Below are positions 1 through 11,585 of a stretch of DNA of 64,000 nt, one piece after another; the first letter of the stretch is position 1, and each line of letters begins with the position of its first letter. The stretch is from Pycnopodia helianthoides (Eukaryota > Echinodermata > Asteroidea > Forcipulatida > Asteriidae): contig CM063264.1 in NCBI GenBank assembly GCA_032158295.1, positions 12,215,920-12,279,919 on the forward strand, read 5' to 3'. Position numbers and translations under genes: made by a program. The notes under the pieces are model-generated. The model made no database searches. It saw nothing but the letters and a program-made list of their open reading frames with translations, and was not told the DNA's origin.

Positions 1-743
1 ATCGTCGCTGTTGTTTCATCGCATACCCAAAGATAGTCCGGAACCCCATGTTGGATTTTTACAATCTACACATCATCGGATAGATCGTTAACATTTCAAC
101 AAATGCTACACAGATTATGACCCCATTTGACCTTAACTTCCAGTTCAGACGGGAAGGTGAACATTTTCAGAAATTTATATCTCAAAAACTATAAATCATT
201 TCAGCATAATTTTTGCATCAGGTTGTAGATATATGATCCTGCTCAAACTTTTGCAGAGAGGTGACAACATTTTGATCTTTACATCTGGTCGAAATCGGCA
301 TTAAAGCGCACGTATAAGTTGACCCTCTTTCATAACGCGCTAGCTAAATAAGGACGTCGCGTCGACGTCATCAGTTTTCAAGTTAAGCTTTATTTCAAAA
401 ATGTTACTTTAAAGACATGTCTACCAAATTTTCTCTGTTTTTTCCGTTTTGAACCGGAAGTTGAGGTCAAATGGGGTCAAGCTGTGTTTAGCACTTGTTA
501 AGTGTTGGACGACCTCTCCGATGATGTATAGATTGTAAAAATCTATGTGTGGTTCATGAGTTATGATTTTTTCGAATATTAAACTTATATTTAATGTTAC
601 TCAACAACCGATGACGTCATCATGACGTTTTAACTTACATGTAAAATTTCAAGTCGAGACCATTTTTACAACTGGTCAATTTTTTTGCGGATAATCGCCG
701 CACAGAAGAAGAAGAAGAAGAAAAGAAAAAGAAAAAAAGAAAA
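1..743. repeat. Helitron-like repeat modules, mixed orientation
   Basis: About 1-380 is a forward copy and 380-743 a reverse copy of the commonest repeat in the window. Recognisable parts are the string catgttggatttttacaatc, a tgaccccatttgacctt box, a palindromic core built from cttccgg/ccggaag, and TGATGACGTCATCA (about 608-625, reverse orientation). The head-to-head orientation shows two independent insertions or an inversion. There is no coding potential. Confidence 0.7.
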
Positions 744-775
744 CTAGAACTTAGTGTTTGTCCAAACAAACACGA
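744..775 (-). mobile_element. Helitron-like 3' terminus (hairpin + CTAG), reverse strand
   Basis: Read on the minus strand, a GTGTTTGT/ACAAACAC hairpin (755-772) is followed about 7 nt later by CTAG (744-747) and then T-rich pyrimidine tract. Hairpin followed by CTAG is the diagnostic 3' end of Helitrons. No helicase is present, so any element here would be non-autonomous. Confidence 0.5.
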
Positions 776-1700
776 GGTGTTCGGCTATCATTGGGGTCAG
801 TGTTGTGTCAACGCGTGAGCTATTGCATTTAGTTGAATTTGGTGCTATTACTGTTTTGTGGGATGCCTAACAAGCTACACACTTTAGCAAAAGATTAAAA
901 AAGCACACGAGTAAAAGCCTGCCGTTAGTTGATTGTCAGCGAGGTTTGCATGGGCTGTTTTAAAGACTGACAAAGCTATTGCCAAAATCAGGTTACGAGA
1001 ACCTTGAACAGAGACTAGAGTTTCGTATACATGTAATTAAAACTTCCTGTTTGGACCGAAAGGGAAGGTCAAAGTGGGGTCATGCTTCAAATAAAATGTA
1101 AAATGTGTTTGAAGCTAGCAAGCTGCACAAAGATTAAGGCTTCGTGACATGTGGTTCAGGAAATATGATTTTTAATATTTGAATTTCCTGTTTGGACCAG
1201 AAGGAAAGGTGAAACTGGGGTCATGCATCTAAATAAATTGTCACAAGTGCTGTAAGCTACTTGACAAAACAAACAATACAACTTTATGACATGCGGTTCA
1301 GTAGATATGATTTTTTAAGTACTAAGCTTTGAATTACTGTAACTTGACACCCGATGACGTCACGATGAAAAAAAATGTTTTTTTCTTACTAACAAATTTT
1401 ATTTGTCTGGTTCAGGATTTGGATTTATTCAATATAAAACTTCAACTGCCGGTTTGAACCAGAAGTAATAGTGGAAGATTTAATGTTTATTTCCATAACA
1501 AGAGTTACGATTTTATGAAACAATATTTGTCACAAGAGGGCAGTGTGTAAATTGACGACGTCATCAAATATATATTTGAAAGGGCAGAGGTTCAATATTG
1601 TCATTTAATACATGGCATAAATTTTGTGAGTTCCCTTTCATCTTGGATGCAGATGTCGGTAAGAGTGAGGCTTTAAAATACAACTATATCAAGTATGCCA
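776..1700 (-). repeat. Helitron-like modules, reverse orientation
   Basis: Two or three reverse-orientation modules with cttcctgtttggacc cores at about 1045 and 1187 and a gatgacgtcac box near 1350. At about 1440 there is a partial forward-like core. No open frame of interest. Confidence 0.6.
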
Positions 1701-2386
1701 TTCACTATTAAAAGCTAATTTATTGTTCAATGAAAACTTATTCTTTATTGATTCATCATAAATCACAAGTACACACAAGCTATGTTGTTCAAATTGACAT
1801 TATTAAGCTATAATTATTAGAAATGTTCAAAGGATTTCAAATAAATTTGGATTGTCATTACGTATCGGTGGATGAACAATGATTGTTCATTACATTTGAT
1901 GGTGATAACCTTAAAATAAGTCCAGCATTGTGTAAGCTTTAAGTTACAATTTATAAATGGCTTGCTTGCTTTTTAAATATTGGTTTCCGTACAAAACGTT
2001 TGGTTTATTTAGACTTGAGAAAAAAATAAACCTTAGAAGACACTTGTTTGTAATAGTTGTGCAATACAAAGGCACATCATGAAGATGCAAGTCTAAGCCT
2101 CTTGTGAAGTTACACTATTAAACAAACTGCGTCAAATACTATTTCAACCTCCATGGTGCATCATACAGTGACTCGGCAGGGAAATAAGGAATGGAACATA
2201 ACAGCAAGTGTCACAATTTTCACTGTAGACCATTCCGGTACAGGATGTGCTGTATTCTGATGAAGAAAAAACAATAAACAGAGTATGACTTGATGAAAAT
2301 ATCTTCAGACATTTTTTCATAACCAATCAAGTCTCAAAAAAAGTAAAATCATATAACACTATAAGAATCATAGCACAATATTTTAA
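1701..2386. other. AT-rich DNA, nothing recognised
   Basis: AT-rich sequence with no conserved reading frame, no repeat module that I recognise and no obvious inverted repeats. The 60-residue frame on the minus strand at 2144-2326 has no family features. Confidence 0.5.
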
Positions 2387-3020
2387 AACCCTGCGCTGCA
2401 CTATGCCAGTCAAAAGCGTCTGTCCCTCCATCGCACAGTCAGCCGCTGCACGGTGTGAAACTGCGTGTAAAACTAATTTGGCTGCTCACAAACTCTTCTA
2501 TTATGGTACCATTAGACTCAGAAACGTTCACTAAATCCCCAGAACAAAAAAAAAATGCAAACAAAATGTTCATAGGAGGTAAGCATGTCGTACCGTGTGA
2601 AATTGCGTGTAAAACTAGTTTGGCTGCTCACAAACTCTTCTAAAATGGTACCATTAGACTAAAAAACTCAGACTCATACTCATTTTTTTTTTGCACTGCT
2701 TTCCAGTGTTTACCAGTGTGTCTGCCTGATGTCTGGAACAGTGACAGGATGATTGATTGCCTCAAGTAACAGCGGCTAGATCTAAGACCTTGGAGTGTGT
2801 CAACGGGGTTAGGGTTAGCCTCAAGGGAATTCTATGGGGCTTCGAAGTTAAAGGTGACTGTAGGTCGAAGACTAACCCCAAGCTAATTCTGCTGGTACTA
2901 GTGTTATCCAGCTATGGTCCATTGAGCACTAAAACGTGATTTTTGACTGTACCGTTAATGAGTAAACACAATTTGTTTACTTACTGTCACTTACTGCGCG
3001 AGAGTGCAGCGCAGTAAGTA
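2387..3020 (+). mobile_element. Non-autonomous TTAA-type element, copy 1
   Basis: Begins AACCCTGCGCTGCACT right after TTAA (2383-2386) and ends with the inverse, agtgcagcgcag (3003-3014). A second copy lies in opposite orientation at 50473-51339 and shares the interior. That interior includes a block around ctgcgtgtaaaactaatttg which is itself duplicated within the element (2457 and 2600). TTAA target sites occur in piggyBac and Kolobok elements. The right TTAA of this copy has decayed to TAAA. No transposase is encoded. Confidence 0.6.
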
Positions 3021-6000
3021 AATTACAAATCCTGAACCACTTGTTTTATTTGTATCATCTTTACGTCATAAGAAAGGACTCAGAAGACTCCCCCAACGCT
3101 ACCAAGTGTGACCTCATTTGAAATTGCCTTCCGGTTCAAAAAGTTGAAACTTTATATTTGAAAAAAATCATAAGTTCTGAACCACAAATTAGATGTTTAC
3201 AAACCATCCATCATCTAAAAGGTCTTCATAAACTAATCACGCGCTACACAAAATGTGACCATTTTTAACCTTGACTTCCGGTCTAAACCGAAAAATGATG
3301 TTTAAATTTTGACAAATTCATTACTCGTGAAACGGGCATTGGATTTTTACAATCCATTTATCATCTGAAAGGTCAGAAATAAATTTACAGGCACTATTCA
3401 AAATGTGACCGGTTTGACCTTGACTTCCGGTAAAAACCGGAAGTTGTAATATCATGTTATAAAAATTCATAACTATTGGATTTTTACAATCTAAACATCG
3501 TTGGGTGATATGTAACAACTTAAGAAACGATACACAGAATATGATCTCATTTGACATTGACTTCTGGTTCAAACCGGCAGTTGAAGTTTTATATTGAATA
3601 AATCTAACTCCTGAACCAGAAACTGAATTGATAAGGTAAAATTTCGTCACCAATTCATTCAATCACAACTTTAATGACATTACTCACGAACACCTTGTTT
3701 TTGTAATTGACAAAAACTGAATCTCTAGTTGGTTTTTTTTTTACAGCATAACCCAAGATTGGAAGTGATTTGAACATTGAAACTTGTCAGACAATTGAAG
3801 ACACAGACTTGATGATGTTATGATGACGTCATCAGGTATCAAATTACATTAAATAAAAGTTTAATATTTCAAAAAAATCATTACTCCTGAACCACATGTT
3901 GGATATTTACAATATATAAATCATCGGACAGGTCATTGCAATTTCAGAAAACGCTACATACAATTTGACCCCATTTGACCTTGACCTATGGTTCAAAACG
4001 GAAGTTGAAAATTTGAAAAATTCATGTCTCAAAAACTACGTAATATTCTAACATGAATTTTGCATCAGATTATAGATGAATTCCTCTGCCGAAACTTTTG
4101 CACAGAGATTATATCACTTTTAATCTTTACACCTGGTAAAAACCGGGCGACAAAGTGCACGTGTCTGTTGACTTTCATTGTATGACAACGCGTGTAGTGT
4201 ATGCCAACACAATCATACGCCGACAATGTACACGGCCACGCACGTGTTCAATGCGCGTGTAGTTTTAGTTGACATGAACAACATGTTCTGTATTGAATAC
4301 TTTACATCTACATGTGCGAATACAGTTGGTGTCGTTCGCTATTTCATTGTATATTGCTCACCCAAGTAATGATAGTCCATGAAATATTTGAAAAATTCAC
4401 AATGGAAAATTACAATCAATACGTCGTCTGAACGGCCTTGATAAATTGAACACGCGCTACACAAAGTGTGACCCGCTTGACCTTAACTTCCGGTTCAAAC
4501 CGGAAGTTGAAATTAAATATTTCAAAAAATCATAACTTTTGAACCACACATTGGATTTTTAAAATCTATGCATCATTGGGAAGGTGTGTAACAAATAAAG
4601 AAACGATACACAGAATATTATGCCATTTGATCTTGACTTGCGGTTCAAACCGAAAGATAAAATTAATAATTAACTCCTCAACCACTTATTGAATTCTTAT
4701 CAAATATACGTCATCAAAAACCTGAACCAAATCCTGAACCATGCATTGCTTTTATTTACAGCCACTTCTACAGCCACTGTACTATGACATTTTTTCCTTG
4801 AATTATGAGACATTAACCATGTATACACGCTTGATAACATTCAATTCAAGGATCAACAACACGAACACCTTGTTTTTGTTATGTAACAAAAACTTAGGTC
4901 TAGTTTCTTCTTCTCCATCTTCCTCCCTAAAACTCTTCTCTACAGCATAACTTTAGATTGAAACTGAATTGAACCTTGAAACTCATCAGACAAGTGGACC
5001 TTAATATGAAGACGGCACAGTATTCATGACGTCACAATTACGTCATCAGGTGTCAAATTACAAGCCATTTAAGGTCGAAAAGTGACCTCATGCCAATGCC
5101 TGTATGTCTCTGAATAATATAGTTACAGTATTCATATTTAGTGATACAATAGACCAAGACATGGGCAACATTTGAAAAGTTCATGTCAAAATCGTTTAAA
5201 CTTATGTTCGGTCGTACCGGAAGGTCTAAGTCTGCGTTTGTGATTTTTCGTATGAAAAGATTGGGGCATAAATCAAGATTGAAATTGAATTGACCATTGA
5301 ACCTCAACAGACAGTTGAACCTCAACTTCACAACAACACAAACGGGATGATGTCATAATGACGTCATAATTCAAATAACAATAATTCAAAGTGTAATATA
5401 TATATAATAAAAAAATCATAACTCATGAACCACATGTTGGATTTTTTCAAAATCTATTCATAATTGAACAGGTCGTTAAAGGTTCACGAATGCTACACAA
5501 AAGGGACCTAATTTCACCTTAACTTCCGGTTCAAATTGGAAGTTGATTTTTTCAAAATGCCCCAAAAGGCATATCTCAATAACTACTTCCTTTTAGCCAA
5601 TTTAATTGTATCAGATTTTAGAAAGTTAAGTCTGCTCAAACTTTTGCACAGAGAAAACAACATTTTGACCTTTTCATCTGGTTGATAAAGGGCATTAAGC
5701 GCACGTTTTAAGTGACCAAAATTGACGATGCACGAAAGTGAAAAAACATATGTGCAGATACGCTGTACACCTTGTTTTTGTAATTGACAAAAACTGAATA
5801 TCTAGTATTTTCTTCTTCATCTTCTTCTTCTTCCCCGGAACTCTCCTCTACAGCACAAGTCAAGATTGAAACTGAATTGAACCTTGAAACTCATCAGACA
5901 ATTTAACCACAATATGAAGACGGCACAATTTTTATGACGTTACGACGACGTCATTATGTGTCGAATTACCATTTACTTTTTGCTGTAGATTCGGCAATTT

Positions 6001-6229
6001 GAAAGGTATGATGTTCATAATTAAACATCTGATAGTTGAAGACTAGGGTCACGTTTGAAAAGTTAACGCAAAATTGTACGACCTTTGCTTCTGGGTCGAT
6101 ATCCTAGGTCGAAGTTTGCCTTCGTTTTTGTTTCCTTCAAAAATCATTTTTTGGGCTTACCTACGGCATACACTCAAGATTGGAATTGAATTGAACATTG
6201 AAACTCATCGAACAATTGGACCTTGGTAT
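3021..6229 (+). repeat. Tandem Helitron-like modules with three 3' termini
   Basis: Forward modules of roughly 120-150 bp, each with 'cctgaaccacacattgg', 'tttttacaatc', 'catc.g.aaggtc', 'gctacacaaa.tgtgacc', 'tttgacctt' and the palindrome ACTTCCGG...CCGGAAGT. Three module groups end with a hairpin and CTAG: GTTTTTGT/ACAAAAAC (3697-3717) with CTAG at 3725; TTTTTGTT/AACAAAAA with CTAG at 4900; the same hairpin with CTAG at 5802. Each is followed by a TTCTTCTTC tract and a TGACGTCA segment, as if one element starts where another ends. No host gene is seen in this 3.2 kb. Confidence 0.65.
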
Positions 6230-6571
6230 TGTGACGGAAATGCATGTAAAAGACAAGTGATCGGTTTAGTTTATAGTGTGTATTTTCAGGTATTGCTGCG
6301 TGACGACTTGGTAGTGCAAGTGGGCGGAGCTTAATGCGTGCAGTGACCCAGACTGGCAGGGTGCGCATGCGCAGTTGCGTTTTAGGACCACATGTGTGGC
6401 GATGCCTGCAGCGGTGCTGGGCATGGCTAGAGAGAGTCAGTTGCAGTTTTTAGCTCCATTGTCGCAGTTTATAGTTCAATGGTCGCAGTAAGGTGCAAAG
6501 TAGAAAGGTGCTGTAAAATAGTTCGTGGACCAGACAGATCGTAAGTTGAAGTTCACTTTACGAATTGCATG

Positions 6572-6661
6572 TATTGTGTGATAGGCTAGGAGCCTTCGTA
6601 CAAGTTTATCCTTGCATATTGTGTGATAGGCTAGGAGCCTCCTTACAAGTTTATCCTTGCA
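6572..6661 (+). repeat. 45-bp tandem duplication inside the solo LTR
   Basis: Two copies (6572-6616, 6617-6661) of a unit beginning tattgtgtgataggctagga. They differ by two bases (ttcg versus tcct). The duplication lies in presumptive U3, where enhancer duplications are common. Confidence 0.85.
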
Positions 6662-6800
6662 TGTGTGTGTGGAATATCGCTGTGAATTTATTTTGATGAG
6701 TTTGGCTCTGTGACACGCTAGAGGAACGTGGTTGCCGGTCACAAAAGTGTTAGCTTGTGACTAGGGAAATGTACCTTCTAGAAGTGTGATAATAGTTGTG

Positions 6801-6808
6801 TATATAAG
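6801..6808 (+). promoter_or_regulatory. TATA box of the solo LTR
   Basis: tatataag, about 570 bp into the LTR and about 550 bp upstream of AATAAA, as expected for an LTR promoter. Transcription would start near 6830, before the minisatellite. Confidence 0.55.
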
Positions 6809-6977
6809 TGAAGACACATAGGGACAGCGCGAGTCGCGTCATTGGGGTATTGAAGTTTGTGGGTTACTACGAATTTATCGCTTGTAATGGTTACCGGTGT
6901 TAAGTGTTCCGTGTACAGTAGAGACCTTTTGAGGCCACACTGTCCGTGGGTACATGAATGCAGGGTGACTAGAAAGT

Positions 6978-7220
6978 GCGGTTACATGTGAGCAGTGCGG
7001 TTACATGTAAGTAGTACGGTTACATGTGAGAATTACGGTTACATGTGAGCAATACGGTTACATGAGAGCAGTACGGTTACATGCAAGAACAACGGTTACA
7101 TGTAAGAGGTACGGTTACATGTAAGAGGTACGGTTACATGCAAGAGATACGGTTACATGCAAGAGGTACGGTTACATGCAAGAGATACCGTTACATGCAA
7201 TCTGTTAAGGTTACATGCGA
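6978..7220 (+). repeat. 19-bp minisatellite, about 13 units
   Basis: The word ggttacatg recurs at 6980, 6999, 7018, 7037, 7056, 7075, 7094, 7113, 7132, 7151, 7170, 7189 (cgttacatg) and 7209. The period is exactly 19 bp except for the last step (20). Consensus is acggttacatgyaagaggt with variable central bases. It lies in the presumptive R region of the LTR. Confidence 0.95.
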
Positions 7221-7349
7221 CTGTATAAGGCTCTGTATTAGGTTTTTAGTAATGATATAGACTTGTATATTCATTGGCCCCTAAAGAAACAGGTTGTGAT
7301 TAAAAGAACCCCTGTCCAATTATGTACACTGTTTGATGTTGATTGATGC

Positions 7350-7355
7350 AATAAA
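7350..7355 (+). terminator. Polyadenylation signal of the solo LTR
   Basis: AATAAA about 230 bp before the LTR end, downstream of the TATA box and minisatellite, consistent with the R/U5 boundary being near 7370. Confidence 0.5.
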
Positions 7356-7584
7356 CTATCTTGTGATCAGTTCACCGACAGTCAAAGTGTCAAGGTATCT
7401 GTGTGATTGAGTAACTGTGTAGCAATAGGATTAGACGATCATTACGCAATCGGCGGTATATTTCCTCCAAACGGACCTTGTCCCTTAGCCTTTAGATCTC
7501 TCGATGGTCTTTAAGCCTGAGGACTAATTGGGCCTAGGATCATATTGTAATTTGCCCCTAAAGGATGCAATTCCGCCACAGTAT

Positions 7585-8570
7585 CAAGATGATACAGACT
7601 TGATGATGTCATGATGACGTCATCAGGTAGCGAATTACAATGAGTCAAAGTTTAATATTTGTAGAAATCCATAACAGCTGAACCTCATGTTGGCTTTTTA
7701 CAATCTACACACCATCAGACAGGTCGTTAAGAATCCAACAAATGCCACAAAAATTATGACTCCATTTGACCTTGACTTCTGGTTCAGACGGGAAATTGAA
7801 CATTTCAAAAATTTATATCTAAAAAACTAAAAATCATTTTAGCAAAATGTTAGCATCAGATTGTAGATCTGTAATCCTGTTCAAACTTTTGCATAGATAT
7901 GACAACATTTTGATCTTTACATCTGGTCGAAACCGTCAACAAAGCGCACGTGGTAGTTGACCCTTTTTCATAACGCACGATACACATGTACACACACGTG
8001 TATATTGAACGTGTGGTTCAGTTTACATCATCTACATGTAGGAATATATTTAGCATCGCGGTTAAATTGTACATTGCCCACCTAAAGATAATTGATCTAA
8101 TGTTTGAAAAATTCATAACTCCTGAACCTGACATTGGATTTTTACAATCCAAACATCATCTGAAAGGTCTTAATACACTTAGCACGCAAATTAACCTTTC
8201 GAATTTGACCCCGTTTAACCTTGACTTCCGTTTAAAACAGGAAGTTTAATTTTTATGTTTTAAAAAATCCTAACATCTGAACTAAACAATGATCTTTTAC
8301 ATTCAAAATATCATTGTTAATGTCTCCACAAAAATTGGCGCAAAACAGAGTACGACCACATTTGAGCTTGGCATCTGGTTCAAACCGGAAGTTGTAGTTT
8401 TTTATAGAAAAATCTAACTCCTGAACCAGACGTTGTATTGATAAGGTAAAATTTCGTCACCAATTCATTCATTACCAATTTTATGACATCACTCACGAGC
8501 ACCTTGCTTTTGTAACTGACAAAAACTGAATGTCTAGTTTTCTTTATTAAAACTGTTTATTGTACTGTTT
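7585..8570 (+). repeat. Helitron-like modules ending in hairpin + CTAG
   Basis: Continuation of the module block interrupted by the solo LTR: TGATGACGTCATCA at about 7608-7624, then two or three palindromic-core units. The 3' terminus is GCTTTTGT.../ACAAAAAC with CTAG at 8534-8537. Confidence 0.65.
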
Positions 8571-8574
8571 ATTG

Positions 8575-9135
<561 letters not shown>

Positions 9136-9139
9136 TGCC

Positions 9140-9454
9140 TAGCCTTGCTCAATGCAGTCGCAGTTTTCACTCCGAAAAAGACGCCGTAAAACCCACCGTA
9201 ACCTATTTACTGTACACCAGCACGTACTGTGCATAATGTGTGTATCACATTGCACGACGCCCGTACTACTACCGTACACAGGTCATCCGCACTCGTATTA
9301 CTGTCCGCATGCGGACGCCGTTAGGCCGACAGCATTGTACCGTCTGTATCTATGTGTTTCTTTATATTTCGTCCACTATTGGACGAAAATGGGGGGCTCT
9401 CGGATATGCTGGTATGCATTATGAAGACAAACTCCAACGCCTTGATCAAGGCTA
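9140..9454. mobile_element. Foldback MITE with 9-bp TSD, 315 bp
   Basis: Begins TAGCCTTG and ends CAAGGCTA, inserted inside a hairpin unit. It is flanked by CGATCTGCC (9131-9139) and CGATTTGCC (9455-9463), a 9-bp target duplication with one mismatch. The same ends and TSD length are found at 37540-38189. A 9-bp TSD suggests Mutator-like elements. No transposase. Confidence 0.7.
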
Positions 9455-9463
9455 CGATTTGCC

Positions 9464-10144
9464 GAAAACCTATTGTTACTGTTTTGTTGTTTTTGATGTG
9501 TGTGGCAAACAGCCGAAAACCAAATGTTATTCTACTGGGGTTTTTGTCTGCGTCTTCTTCTCATCAAGATCCCGCAAAAGTAAAAGTCACACAGACTGTA
9601 AACTTGGCATATACTTGCACCTTAACTTTAGGACGGCACATGAAGAATGACGTCATGATGACAACATCAGGAGTAGAATTTGAGTAGAACTTTTGTTGAA
9701 AATAGACCATTTGCTTCAGTTCAAGGAATTTGAAAGTAAGATGTTTATAATTGGGCATCTGATAGATCAAGACTTGGGCAACATTAAACGTTTTTGTGAA
9801 AATCTGCAAAAAAGATAAATTATATGAGAAAGTGCGTTTGTGCTGTCTGCTGAGAAATAAATCCTTTTGTTGGCATCAAATTTTCCAACATTAAAAGGAA
9901 ACCCACCAAAACACACATGTTTTCCAGGTCTGTAATTTAACCACGTTTGATCATTGTTTCTCTTGATAAACTCTGGCCTTATCAAAATAGGTGGCTACAG
10001 CTATGGCCATGACTGTTGTTACGGGTGTTGCAAAAAGGACATCCTATACTTCAAGACATGATAGCGCCCAAACCAGCCGTAGTTGTAGCCGTAGCCTCAA
10101 TTCGGACACGGCCTAAAATTACAAGTTTGTATTTCTGCTTGCAG
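9464..10144 (+). other. Intron-like 5' flank of FN3 exon 1
   Basis: Conserved at 80-90% by eye with the flanks of the other five exons. It holds one or two hairpin units, a pyrimidine tract, gaatgacgtcatgatgac (about 9646) and an inverted repeat, GGCTACAGCTATGGC (9993-10007) with GCCGTAGTTGTAGCC (10076-10090). It ends in a polypyrimidine tract and GCAG acceptor at 10141-10144. Confidence 0.7.
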
Positions 10145-10396
10145 ATACTTCAATCAAAACGGACGTTGTCACAACAGATCTCATTCAGACTTCCTGGGAG
10201 ACTAGAGCAGGTGCCACCTATACCCTCCTGTTGACCAATACTGCATATGGTACGACCCGAAAGATTGAGATCCGTAACACGCAGACTGACAAGTTTGTCT
10301 TCACTAGATTGACGCCTGGTCAGACGTACACAATTCAGATCACATATCACTTCGACGGACGGAACACCGATGGTGGAACAGTCACAGAAATCACAC
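10145..10396 (+). CDS. FN3-like domain exon, copy 1
   Basis: A 252-bp (84-codon) open exon between a tgcttgcag acceptor and a CACAC|GTAAAT donor, phase 1 on both sides. The translation has fibronectin type III hallmarks: the B-strand Trp (residue 18, in TSWET) and the F-strand signature FTRLTPGQTYTIQIT (53-67), with Tyr at 62. FN3 domains act as extracellular or structural binding modules, but the host protein is not identifiable here. This copy is the most divergent: RKIEIRN at 39-45, R55 instead of G, F70 and I83. If the donor is not used, the frame stops after RKYSS. No other exon type of the gene is seen nearby. It could be a real tandem-exon gene or an amplified captured exon. Confidence 0.75.
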
Positions 10397-10628
10397 GTAA
10401 ATATAGTAGTTAGAGACAATTTACAGGATAGTATAACCATTAACAAAATAAACATTGAGTTATAGTTTTAATCGTTAAACCTCACGGATTACATACAGTG
10501 CCAATAGACTGTGCAAGTCTTTCGCTTATCGAAAACTAGTTCCGATAATCGTGATCCTTCATCCTCCCTCCATAATCCTCTACGACGGTCGAAACATGGT
10601 CGGGAGGACCATAGAGCCGTAGTTTTTG
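10397..10628 (+). other. Intron-like 3' flank of FN3 exon 1
   Basis: Conserved 3' flank shared with the other copies: gtaaatatagtagttagaga, a caaaataaacattgag segment with an AATAAA-like word, then ttccgataatcgtgatcc and acgacggtcg. It is truncated relative to copy 3, joining straight into the next hairpin array. Confidence 0.65.
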
Positions 10629-10965
10629 TAGGTGTTCGGCAATCGGCCGAAAACCAAATATTATTGTTCTGTTTTTTGATGTTTGGCGAAAAGCCGAAAA
10701 CTAATGTTATTCTACTGTTTTTAGGTTTTCGGCCATCAGCGCTGAAAACCTATTGTTTTTGTTCTGGTTTGTAAAGGTGTTCGGCGATCAGCCGAAAACC
10801 TATTGTTCCGGTGTATTTTTGGCGCTTGTCCCATCAGCCGAAAATCTATTGTTGTTTTTTTTCGTTTTTTTTAGGTTTTCGGCGATCTGCAGAAAACCTA
10901 TTGTTATTGTTTTGTTGTTTTTTAGGTGTTCGGCGAAGAGCCGAAAACCTACTCTTATTCTTCTT
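10629..10965 (+). repeat. Hairpin array B, seven units
   Basis: Units at about 10629, 10679, 10724, 10775, 10820, 10872 and 10924, about 50 bp apart, each AGG(T)GTTCGGC-loop-GCCGAAAACCT followed by attgttattgtt. Loop bases differ between units (aatc, gaaa, catc, gatc, gaag). It marks the start of duplicon 2. Confidence 0.85.
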
Positions 10966-11585
10966 CTTTTTCCCTGAAACTTCCCACCAAGATTCCTCAA
11001 AAATAAAAGTCACACAGACTGGAAACTTGGCGTGTACTTGCATCCTATTTTTAAACGGCACTTGAAGATTTACATGATGATGACGTCATCAGGAGTAGAA
11101 TTACAAGTTTTTTTTTTGTCATAAAGAGACCATTTGCTATTTGCTTCAGTTTGAGCAATTTGAAAGCTTTGATGTTCATAATTAGCCATTTGGTAGATCA
11201 TGACAAGGGTATCATTTGACGTTTTTGTGCGATCCACGAAAAGAAGAATTATATGAGAAAGAGCGTTTGTCTTGTCTGCTGGGAAATACAACCTTTTGTT
11301 GGCATCAAATTTTCTGACATTAAAAGGAAACCCAACAAAACACACATGTTTTCCTGGTCTGTAACTAGTGGTATAGTTTAGCCACGTATGATCATCGTTT
11401 CTCTTGATAAACTATGGCCATATCAAAATTGGTGGCTACAGCTATGGCTTTGACTGTTGTTACGGGTGTTGCTATAAGGACATCCTAGACTTCAACACAT
11501 AATGGCGCCCAATCCATCTATAGCTGTAGCCGTAGCCTCAATTCGGACACGGCCTAAGATTATAAGTTTGTATTTCTGCTTGCAG
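10966..11585 (+). other. Intron-like 5' flank of FN3 exon 2
   Basis: Same order as in copy 1: tctttttccctgaaac, acacagactggaaacttgg, gatgacgtcatcagga (about 11080), the GGCTACAGCTA (11434) / TAGCTGTAGCC (11521) inverted repeat, then a polypyrimidine tract and GCAG at 11582-11585. Confidence 0.65.

Larger units (their letters stand above)
6230..7580 (+). mobile_element. Solo LTR, 1351 bp, TG...CA, 4-bp TSD
   Basis: Begins TGTGACGGAA and ends TTCCGCCACA, an imperfect terminal inverted repeat with the TG...CA ends of LTRs. It is flanked by gtat on both sides (6226-6229 and 7581-7584). A paralogous empty site at about 46966 (ggaccttggtatcagg) lacks the insertion, which confirms the boundaries. 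Internally there is a TATA box (6801), a 19-bp minisatellite and an AATAAA (7350), giving a U3-R-U5 order on the + strand. No internal region or second LTR is adjacent, so it is a solo LTR left by LTR-LTR recombination. Probably Ty3/Gypsy or BEL; the short TSD does not decide between them. Confidence 0.85.

Noticed and set aside
9990..10062. Gly-Tyr-Cys frame (GGYSYG.DCCYGCC) upstream of FN3 exons
   Set aside because: Open in copies 1, 2 and 4 but broken by indels or stops in copies 3, 5 and 6. Conservation is better explained by the inverted repeat.
10150..10455. Conserved minus-strand frame opposite each FN3 exon (about 89-101 codons)
   Set aside because: It is the antisense shadow of the FN3 exon, conserved only because the exon is. 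It shows no domain and no splice sites of its own, and the + strand has FN3 hallmarks.
10629..10965. CRISPR-like regular array
   Set aside because: Regular spacing of palindromic repeats invites the comparison, but spacers are near-identical, there are no cas genes, and the context is eukaryotic.
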